From CAZDWZ01 sp964509425 (GTDB taxonomy: Bacteria > Bdellovibrionota_C > UBA2361 > SZUA-149 > CAZDWZ01): 64,000 bases of DNA. Positions 56,905 through 64,000 of this stretch are shown piece by piece (position 1 is the first letter of the stretch; every line of letters begins with the position of its first letter). The stretch spans positions 248,001-312,000 of the forward strand of contig CAZDWZ010000006.1 of assembly GCA_964509425.1 (NCBI GenBank). The letters run 5' to 3'. Under the pieces are notes generated by a model that saw only the letters and a program-made list of their open reading frames with translations, ran no database searches and was not told the DNA's origin. A program made the translations under genes and the position numbers.

Positions 56905-59900
56905 TTATCGAACCGGCAGAGATTGGGCCATGTCGATTGGAGCCAACGCTCCGCCGGGTTTTATTCTGAGGAGCTCTGAGTAGATCGCGCCGGAGACACT
57001 CGGAACGACTTCGATTCCGCCGTAGGAGTCGATCGGAACGTTCATGCCGAGGTTCACACGGAGCTCGAAGTCACCGCCTCTATGCGGAGCAAGCGGAACA
57101 TCAACCGTGCCAATCACTGTTCCATCGACGCGGTAGACGATGACCGTCGCGATGACCGGAACGTTCGTCACGTTGTGCAACTTCAGATAGTTAAAGGTGC
57201 CCAAGAACGTGTTGTACGGTCCTGTCAGATTGCCTGCGAAGATCGGCCGTGCGGCGATTCCGTAGGCAGCGGTGATGTTTCCGAGCGGTCCGGCGAAGTA
57301 CAGCTGATTCTTCGCGGTGATCCTCTTTCCACCGAGCGAACGAATCTTGGCGATACCGGATTCCGTGCCGCGGAGAATTGCGGAGACATAGATGTGATCC
57401 TGTCTGCGCGGAGTCATCATTCGCGTTTCGGCAAGAAGCAGGGTTCCGTCATTTGCCCAGAACTCGAGCTCTACCGCAGTCGTCGAATCTTCGAGGTTCG
57501 AAAGGACGAGCCAATCGAATCCGCCGCCACCCGAGGAGATGTTTACGTATTGCGTGTAGTTCGCGCCGCCTCTCATGGTTACCCCAGAGGCGAAGCTGAA
57601 CGTGTTCGCAAATACCGCGAAGGCATCGTCCGCGTTGTAGTTATGGACCTGCGCAAGATACGGCGAAGTCGGATCATGCGGGATGAGCTCGATGCTTCCG
57701 GACTTGAGTTTACCCGGAATCACGTGACCACCTTGCGTATCATATCGATTCTTCGGTCCGACAACGACTTCCGCAGCGTCTACGACCGCACCACTCGTAT
57801 CACGGAGGATGACGTCGTAGTTCTTGAACGCGGTCGGATCCAAGTTCACGATCTGAACCCAATGCGGGCTCTCATCGTCGAGCTTCGCTGGATTCGGATC
57901 AGGCTGCATGGTGTTGAACTCGGCGTAGACCGGTCCGACCTGAACACTTTCGAACGACTTCGAGATCGAGAACTCTTCGTTCTGACCGCTTGGATCGAAT
58001 CGATAATGCGCCGCATATCCTTCCGCGCACTCGGGCTCGAGGTAGTTGACCCGGATGTAGCCGTATATGTCGGCGCCGTAGCCTTCGAGGGCGTTTGCGA
58101 CAACGTCATACTCGGCGTGTGCGAGGAGAGGAACACTTTGAGTTGCATGCTCGACACCGAAGAGATCGAACAGCGTGACTTCGACTCCGATGGTGTGGTC
58201 GCACTTGTTCATAGCGCCTGCGATGTTTTGCTGACGGTAGAATCCGTTCCAGACGAAGTAAACAGGGTTCGTCAGGATCTGCTCAGCATTCACGATGATG
58301 ATGCTTCCGCAAGAGCCGTTCGAGACCGTTACTTCCGGCTGTCCGAGGATCGTTCCGCCCTGTTGGATAGCATTGAAGTTATAAGTTCCGTTTACGACAC
58401 TCGGAATATTCGCGAGACCGTTCCCGTCGGTAACCGCCGTGTAGAGGCCGCCGTTTGTCACGGTCACACCCGAGAGACGTTCACCGGAAGGCAACTGAAC
58501 TTGGAATCCGAGGGTGCAATTCGGATCGATATAGTCGTCGATTCCGTCATTGTCCGTGTCGTTTCCGTATTCATCAACATCCGGAGCGCCGTCGCCATCG
58601 GAATCCGTGTCATACGCGTTCGGGATACCGTCGCCGTCGGTGTCGATCGTTCCTTCCTCGAGGGTCGGAATACCGTCGCCATCGTCGTCCGTATCTCTCC
58701 AATCACGGATACCGTCGTTGTCGAGATCCGGAAGCGGTGAGCTCGAACCGGTCGCGTTGAAACCAACCCCTGGAGGATTCAGGAGGTCGAAATTGTCAAA
58801 CGCGTTATCGAGGCCATCTGAATCGGAGTCCGTGCCGGTTGGAATGATATTCGCCACACCGTTGTGGTTGACATCGTTTCCTTCGATCGCATCGGCGATT
58901 CCGTCGTCATCGCTGTCCAAGTCCAGATAATCCGGGAGCGTCGTTCCGTCGGTATTGGCCGGCACGATCGCCGTTCCACCCGTCGTTCCGTCGTAGGCGT
59001 TGTCAAGTCCGTCGCCATCACTGTCCAGTCCTGACGGAGCGATGTATCCCGGAGTCGTTTGGGCCTCGGTATTGTCGGTGATTCCGTCGGCATCGGAGTC
59101 GATGTCGAGGAAATTCGGCCGCGCGTCGCTGTCGCTGTTCGGGTTCGGGAGCGCTGTGCCGCCTTCATCCGCATCAACCACCGACAAGAGTCCATCGCCG
59201 TCGGCATCGGTCGAGCCGTCGAGACGTCCATCGCCGTTCGCATCGATTCCACCAGCTTCGACGACATCAACAATGCCGTCATTGTCGGAATCGATATCGA
59301 GGTAGTTCGGCACGAGGTCACCATCGGCATCGGCAGTCGTCTCGTATGAGTCGAGGAGGCCGTCGTTGTCCGAATCCACGTCGAGGTGGTTCGTTACACC
59401 GTCACCGTCCGTATCCGCGCACGGAACTTGGCCGAGGCACTCCGCTTCGTTTCCAATCCCGTCGTTATCGGAGTCCAGATCGAGGTAATCCGGAGTTCCA
59501 TCGCCATCACCATCGTCGTCAGCCCAGTTGAGGTTGGTGTTTACATCCTCATCCACCGTGAGAATGGTATCCGCATCGTCGTCGGTGTCTCTCCAATCGC
59601 GAGCGAGGTCGCTGTCGCGGTCTTGGAGCGGCACGTTCGAACTTACCGGATTTGTCCAGGTCTGCGCGAGGCCGGCCAGAACAACCGTATCGAAAACATC
59701 GTCGAGTCCGTCAGCATCCGTGTCCGAGCCGAGCGGAATGACATCCGCGAGCCCGTCTGCGTTTGCGTCCTGACCTTCTACGAGATCGATTACTCCGTCA
59801 TTATCCGAGTCGGTATCGAGCATATCGACGGCATCAGCCCCGTCGGTGTTCACCGGAACGAGCGGAGTTCCCATGTTGTCGGGATCATACGCGTCGTTCA

Positions 59901-62900
59901 AGCCGTCGCCGTCAGTGTCCACGGCGAGCGGAGCGATATACGTAGCCGTCGTCTGCGCCTCCACGTTATCCGTAATACCATCGTTATCGGAGTCGATATC
60001 GAGGTAATCCGGATACGTATCGGTGTCAGTATCGGGCACCAAGAGCGGCGTTCCACCGTTGTCGGTGTCGACGATGTCGGCAAGGCCGTCCAGATCCGTA
60101 TCGGTCGCAGCATCAACGCGGCCGTCACCGTTCGCGTCCACTCCGCCGGCTTCGAGGATATCGACGACGCCGTCGTTATCCGAATCGATGTCGGCAAAGT
60201 TCGAGATACCGTCGAGATCGGAATCGGTGCCGGTTTCCGTCAGATCCGGAATGCCGTCATTATCCGAGTCGAGATCGAGGCGGTTCGGGATACCATCGCC
60301 ATCCGGATCGCCGTTCAGCTCGAAGTCGTCGTCGATGCCGTCGTTATCCGAATCCGTGTCGAGGTAATCCGGAGTTCCGTCTCCATCAGTGTCGACCGTT
60401 CCTTCGACTGAATCCGGCGTACCGTCTCCATCAGAATCGAGATCACGATAGTTCGGATCGCCGTCCAGGTCATCGTCGTCCGTGCCTTCGGTACTATCCA
60501 GGATCGTGTCGTCATCCGCGTCCGTGTCACGATAGTCCGGGAGACCCGTTCCATCCGTGTTGACCGGCGTGATGATCGGATCGCCACCCGCGGTCGGATC
60601 ATAGGCGTCGTCGTAGCCGTTCAAGTTAACGTCGAATCCGCTCGGCAAGATGAACCCGGTTCCGTGCTCCTGACCTTCAATATTATCGGAGATGGAATCA
60701 TCGTCCGAATCGGTATCCAGATAGTCAGCGTCGCCCGTGCCGTCCGTGTTCGGGAGAGTAAGCGAGGCTCCGCCGTCGTCGGTGTCTACGATATCGCTGA
60801 ATCCGTCACCGTCCGTATCGGTGAAGGCACCGTCCAACACTCCGTTGCCGTCGGCATCAACCCCAAGGGCTTCAAGGATATCCGGCAAACCGTCGTTGTC
60901 GCTGTCGAGGTCGAGACGGTTCCTCAAGGTGTCATTATCCGCATCGCCATCGGCAAGCGCCGTGCCACCTTGTGCAGCGTCGTATTCATCCGACCAGCCG
61001 TCGTTGTTTGCATCGACGTAGTTGTCGGTATTTCCATCGCCGTCTGCATCCGCGCCTCCGGCTTCGACGATATCGGCAATACCGTCGTTGTCGGAATCCG
61101 CGTCACGGAAGTCTTCATTCGCGTCGTTGTCGGTGAACACTCCGGTTTCGACTGAATCGAGGAGTCCGTCGTTATCGGAATCCAAGTCGTTGTAGTCCGG
61201 ATGTCCGTCACCGTCGCTGTCCCCCGCGAGTTCGACTTTATCCGCGATCGTATCGTTATCACTGTCGAGGTCGAGGTAGTTCGGGATGGTGTCACCGTCG
61301 AAATCAACCAAGAGTTCCACTGAATCGAGGATGGTGTCTCCGTCCGAATCGGTGTCTCGATAGTTCGGGATCGTGTCCCCGTCTGAGTCGACCGTCCCTT
61401 CGACGCTGTCCAGGATCGTGTCGTCATCCGAGTCGGTGTCGCGATAATCCGGGAGACCCGTGAGGTCCGTGTTTACGACCTCAATCGGCGTGCCTTGGTC
61501 CGGATCATATTCGTCATCGAGACCGTCCGAATCCGTGTCGGTGCCGAGCGGCGGACGGAAATCGATATCGTGCGGCTGAGCTTCGACATTATCCGAGATA
61601 GTGTCGTCGTCAGAATCCGTATCGATGTAATCCGGTCCGTCGGTGCCGTCGGTATTAAACAGCGGCAGGTTCGCTCCACCGTTCGTGGTGTCGAATACGT
61701 CGCTAAACCCGTCGGCATCCGTATCGGTGAACGTTCCATCCACGCGACCGTCGCTGTCCGCATCCGTTCCACCGGCCTCATAGAGATCGGTCAGCCCGTC
61801 ATTGTCGGAGTCGATATCAAGACGGTCTCTAAAAAGATCGCCGTCGAAGTCGCCATCCGCAAGCGGAGTGCCGCCGTTCGTCGGATCGAAGAGATCCGCC
61901 CAACCGTCGCCGTCGGTGTCGGTCTCGTCGTCCGCAACTCCGTCGCCGTTAACATCCACTCCACCGGCTTCGACGATGTCGGCGATGCCGTCATTGTCCG
62001 AATCGCGGTCGTGGTAGTTGAGCACCCCGTCTCCGTCGGTGTCCGCGGCCGTCTCGTCCAGGTCGAGAATGCCGTCGTTATCCGAGTCGTAGTCGATGTA
62101 GTCAGGCGTTCCGTCTCCGTCGAAGTCACCGGTCTCCTCGAAGTCATCCGGAATACCGTCGTTATCCGAATCGGTATCGAGGTAGTTCGGGAACCCGTCT
62201 CCGTCGGAGTCGATGTTGCCTTCGATCTGATCCAGAATATTATCGCCATCTGAGTCAAGGTCGCGATAGTTCGGGATCGTGTCGCCGTCCGGATCTCCAG
62301 TGAGCTCGATGCTGTCGAGAATACTGTCGTTATCAGAGTCAGTGTCACGGTAGTCGAACGCTCCGATCGAGTCGGTGTTGACGAGGACGATCGGCGATCC
62401 ACCGTTGTGGATGTCGTATTCGTCATCAAGACCGTCAGTATCGGTGTCGAGTCCGAGCGGCGGACGGAAGTCACTTGCATGCGGCTGACCTTCGACGTTA
62501 TCCGGAATGGTGTCGCCATCCGAATCGGTGTCAACATAGTCCGCGCCGTCCGTTCCGTCGCTGTTCGGCGGAACGAGGGTGACACCGCCATCATTCGTGT
62601 CATATCGTCCGGCGTAGCCGTCGCCGTCACCGTCGTCAAACGGTGCGTCAACGAGGCCGTCGCCGTTTGAGTCTACTCCACCCGCTTCGATGAGATCGAC
62701 GATGCCGTCTCCGTCAGCGTCGATATCGATGCGGTTCCGGAGGAGGTCGCCGTCTAAGTCGCCATCAGGCAAGAGAGTTCCGCCGTTTGACGAGTCGAAG
62801 AGATTGACGAGTCCGTCGTGGTCGGTGTCGGTCGCATTATCGACGAGACCGTCGCCGTTTGCATCGACTCCACCTGCTTCGACGATATCCGGGATGCCGT

Positions 62901-64000
62901 CGTTATCCGAATCGAGGTCGAAGAAGTTCGGAATACCGTCTCCGTCGAAATCGACGTTTTGCTCCGCCGAGTCGAGGACGCCGTCGTTGTCTGAGTCGAT
63001 ATCGCGGAAGTTTGCGATACCGTCAGCATCGCGATCGGCCAGACCTTCGACCGCATCGAGGATGCCGTCTTCGTCGGAATCGAGATCAAGGTAATCCGGC
63101 TGACCGAGACCATCCGTGTTCGTCAGGCCTTCGATGATATCCGGAATGGTGTCGCCATCGGAGTCAGGATCCCGGTAGTTCGGAATGGTATCCGTGTCGT
63201 CATCGGACGTCAGCTCCACGCTGTCCGGGATGAGGTCATTATCCGAATCAGTGTCGTGGTAATCAGCCGCGCCGACGTTATCGGTGTTTACCGGAACGAT
63301 CGGGAGACCGCCTTCGTCCGGATCGTATGCCGAATCGAGACCGTCGCTGTCGAAGTCGGTTCCCGCAGGCGGGATATATCCGATATCATGCGGCTGACCT
63401 TCGACATTATCCGGAATCGTGTCGTCATCCGAATCGGTGTCCAAGTAGTCCGGACCTGCCGTGAAATCCGAGTTCGGGACCAGCAAGCGAATTCCGCCGT
63501 CGTTCGTATCATAGAGCCCGGAGTATCCGTCGCCGTCGGCGTCAGCCGTCGCGAAGATTCCATCGACAACTCCGTCTCCGTCCGCGTCGACTCCGCCGGC
63601 TTCGATAAGATCGACGATGCCGTCGTTATCCGAATCGAGGTCGAGCCGGTTTTGGAACCCGTCTCCATCGAAGTCCGGATCAGGCAACAATCCGCCACCG
63701 TTGTTCGAGTCGAAGATATCGAGCAATCCGTCTTGATCGGTGTCCGTCGTGGAATCCGGTAAGCCGTCACCGTTTACATCGACTCCACCCGCCTCGATAA
63801 CGTCCGGAATACCGTCGTTATCTGAATCGAGATCGAGGTTGTTCGGACGTCCGTCGCCGTCGGTGTCTATTCCAGTTTCGACCAAATCAAGCACACCGTC
63901 ATTATCCGAATCAGGATCTTGAGAGTTTACGACCCCGTCTCCGTCCATATCGGCGAAGTTCTCCGATCCGTCCGGAATACCGTCTCCATCGGAATCGAGA
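56905..64000 (-). CDS. Giant thrombospondin type-3 repeat surface protein (5' end outside window)
   Basis: The frame is open from the right edge to a TAA at 56905, over 2360 residues, without a start in the window. Most of it is calcium-binding TSP3-type repeat, with units such as DSDNDGIPD, DTDGDGLAD and DGDGIPNYLD. They are arranged in longer super-repeats that contain EAGGVDANGDG, a NGGTPL segment, a DNVEAQPH segment and PVNTDGTGLPDYRDTD. The last ~650 residues are non-repetitive: a carboxypeptidase-regulatory-like fold (GERLSGVTVTNGGLYTAVTDGNG), then several beta-sandwich modules ending DMAQSLPVR. It should be a very long, calcium-rigidified surface or released protein. No sorting signal or outer-membrane anchor is seen at the C-terminus. 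Confidence 0.9.
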   Translation of the reverse strand, partial: LDSDGDGIPDGSENFADMDGDGVVNSQDPDSDNDGVLDLVETGIDTDGDGRPNNLDLDSDNDGIPDVIEAGGVDVNGDGLPDSTTDTDQDGLLDIFDSNNGGGLLPDPDFDGDGFQNRLDLDSDNDGIVDLIEAGGVDADGDGVVDGIFATADADGDGYSGLYDTNDGGIRLLVPNSDFTAGPDYLDTDSDDDTIPDNVEGQPHDIGYIPPAGTDFDSDGLDSAYDPDEGGLPIVPVNTDNVGAADYHDTDSDNDLIPDSVELTSDDDTDTIPNYRDPDSDGDTIPDIIEGLTNTDGLGQPDYLDLDSDEDGILDAVEGLADRDADGIANFRDIDSDNDGVLDSAEQNVDFDGDGIPNFFDLDSDNDGIPDIVEAGGVDANGDGLVDNATDTDHDGLVNLFDSSNGGTLLPDGDLDGDLLRNRIDIDADGDGIVDLIEAGGVDSNGDGLVDAPFDDGDGDGYAGRYDTNDGGVTLVPPNSDGTDGADYVDTDSDGDTIPDNVEGQPHASDFRPPLGLDTDTDGLDDEYDIHNGGSPIVLVNTDSIGAFDYRDTDSDNDSILDSIELTGDPDGDTIPNYRDLDSDGDNILDQIEGNIDSDGDGFPNYLDTDSDNDGIPDDFEETGDFDGDGTPDYIDYDSDNDGILDLDETAADTDGDGVLNYHDRDSDNDGIADIVEAGGVDVNGDGVADDETDTDGDGWADLFDPTNGGTPLADGDFDGDLFRDRLDIDSDNDGLTDLYEAGGTDADSDGRVDGTFTDTDADGFSDVFDTTNGGANLPLFNTDGTDGPDYIDTDSDDDTISDNVEAQPHDIDFRPPLGTDTDSDGLDDEYDPDQGTPIEVVNTDLTGLPDYRDTDSDDDTILDSVEGTVDSDGDTIPNYRDTDSDGDTILDSVELLVDFDGDTIPNYLDLDSDNDTIADKVELAGDSDGDGHPDYNDLDSDNDGLLDSVETGVFTDNDANEDFRDADSDNDGIADIVEAGGADADGDGNTDNYVDANNDGWSDEYDAAQGGTALADGDADNDTLRNRLDLDSDNDGLPDILEALGVDADGNGVLDGAFTDTDGDGFSDIVDTDDGGASLTLPNTDGTGDADYLDTDSDDDSISDNIEGQEHGTGFILPSGFDVNLNGYDDAYDPTAGGDPIITPVNTDGTGLPDYRDTDADDDTILDSTEGTDDDDLDGDPNYRDLDSDGDGTPDSVEGTVDTDGDGTPDYLDTDSDNDGIDDDFELNGDPDGDGIPNRLDLDSDNDGIPDLTETGTDSDLDGISNFADIDSDNDGVVDILEAGGVDANGDGRVDAATDTDLDGLADIVDTDNGGTPLLVPDTDTDTYPDYLDIDSDNDGITDNVEAQTTATYIAPLAVDTDGDGLNDAYDPDNMGTPLVPVNTDGADAVDMLDTDSDNDGVIDLVEGQDANADGLADVIPLGSDTDADGLDDVFDTVVLAGLAQTWTNPVSSNVPLQDRDSDLARDWRDTDDDADTILTVDEDVNTNLNWADDDGDGDGTPDYLDLDSDNDGIGNEAECLGQVPCADTDGDGVTNHLDVDSDNDGLLDSYETTADADGDLVPNYLDIDSDNDGIVDVVEAGGIDANGDGRLDGSTDADGDGLLSVVDADEGGTALPNPNSDSDARPNFLDIDSDADGITDNTEAQTTPGYIAPSGLDSDGDGLDNAYDGTTGGTAIVPANTDGTTLPDYLDLDSDDDGIADAIEGNDVNHNGVANIIPTGTDSDSDGLDNAFDNFDLLNPPGVGFNATGSSSPLPDLDNDGIRDWRDTDDDGDGIPTLEEGTIDTDGDGIPNAYDTDSDGDGAPDVDEYGNDTDNDGIDDYIDPNCTLGFQVQLPSGERLSGVTVTNGGLYTAVTDGNGLANIPSVVNGTYNFNAIQQGGTILGQPEVTVSNGSCGSIIIVNAEQILTNPVYFVWNGFYRQQNIAGAMNKCDHTIGVEVTLFDLFGVEHATQSVPLLAHAEYDVVANALEGYGADIYGYIRVNYLEPECAEGYAAHYRFDPSGQNEEFSISKSFESVQVGPVYAEFNTMQPDPNPAKLDDESPHWVQIVNLDPTAFKNYDVILRDTSGAVVDAAEVVVGPKNRYDTQGGHVIPGKLKSGSIELIPHDPTSPYLAQVHNYNADDAFAVFANTFSFASGVTMRGGANYTQYVNISSGGGGFDWLVLSNLEDSTTAVELEFWANDGTLLLAETRMMTPRRQDHIYVSAILRGTESGIAKIRSLGGKRITAKNQLYFAGPLGNITAAYGIAARPIFAGNLTGPYNTFLGTFNYLKLHNVTNVPVIATVIVYRVDGTVIGTVDVPLAPHRGGDFELRVNLGMNVPIDSYGGIEVVPSVSGAIYSELLRIKPGGALAPIDMAQSLPVR

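Noticed and set aside
57082..60411. Long plus-strand open frames (57082-58740 and 59386-60411) opposite the TSP3 gene
   Set aside because: They arise from the D/G-rich codon pattern of the minus-strand repeat protein. Their translations are Arg/Val/Ile-rich and repetitive, without ribosome binding sites.
1..64000. tRNA, rRNA, phage or transposase genes
   Set aside because: No cloverleaf with a T-arm and CCA-proximal pairing, no rRNA-like sequence, and no integrase, terminase, capsid or transposase signature was seen on either strand.

Overview
The window is a 64 kb stretch of bacterial chromosome of moderate GC (roughly 53-55% by eye). The encoded cell is a diderm. It has an apolipoprotein N-acyltransferase, several lipobox proteins, a TolC-type outer-membrane efflux protein with HlyD and ABC partners, and two giant secreted repeat proteins. 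No rRNA, tRNA, phage module, transposase, integrase or CRISPR array was seen. The content (ankyrin/DUF4034 giant, fused two-sensor kinase, thrombospondin type-3 giant, many genes without recognisable relatives) suggests an uncultured or poorly sampled lineage, but no phylum can be named from these genes alone.

Layout: 0.4-3.7 kb holds a membrane/SRPBCC protein and a proline-rich unknown. 5.8-10 kb is a two-component system whose sensor is a fusion of a complete histidine kinase with a second, degenerate one. 10-16 kb holds unknowns, including a 369-aa protein beginning MANRAYLYS. 16-20.7 kb is a 1551-aa secreted ankyrin protein with duplicated DUF4034-like halves, followed by phosphatidylserine synthase. 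24.9-29.6 kb is a type I secretion-like operon (wHTH regulator, ABC exporter, HlyD, TolC) with a candidate operator in front. 29.9-31.3 kb is a lipoprotein pair (DUF3833 and SOUL haem-binding). 33-36 kb holds two secreted proteins divergent from lnt. 37.9-45.3 kb is a 2452-aa secreted protein built from about twelve 146-aa (438-bp) repeats. 46.8-51.9 kb carries small membrane proteins, an SDR, and a TrmB-like regulator divergent from an M20 amidohydrolase. 55.5-56.6 kb is a solitary cytosine methyltransferase. 56.9 kb to the right edge is the 3' part of a giant calcium-type TSP3 repeat protein whose start lies outside the window.

Scattered between these chromosomal genes about every 4-5 kb are some twelve single genes that stand alone in either orientation (4279, 4930, 11078, 12094, 14696, 21757, 23550, 32094, 36335, 46233, 52268 and 53884). 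Most are GC-rich at third codon positions and none is recognised. Nearly all share one layout: an inverted repeat (or other structured element) 18-47 nt before the start codon, a Shine-Dalgarno sequence, one short gene, then a strong hairpin. Two of them (32094 and 53884) are clear paralogues that also share their leader and terminator sequences. A separate ~155-nt palindromic element is dispersed at 48.15, 56.58 and (diverged) 53.75 kb. I regard this set of cassette-like genes plus dispersed hairpins as the most unusual feature of the window. Its mechanism is not established here.
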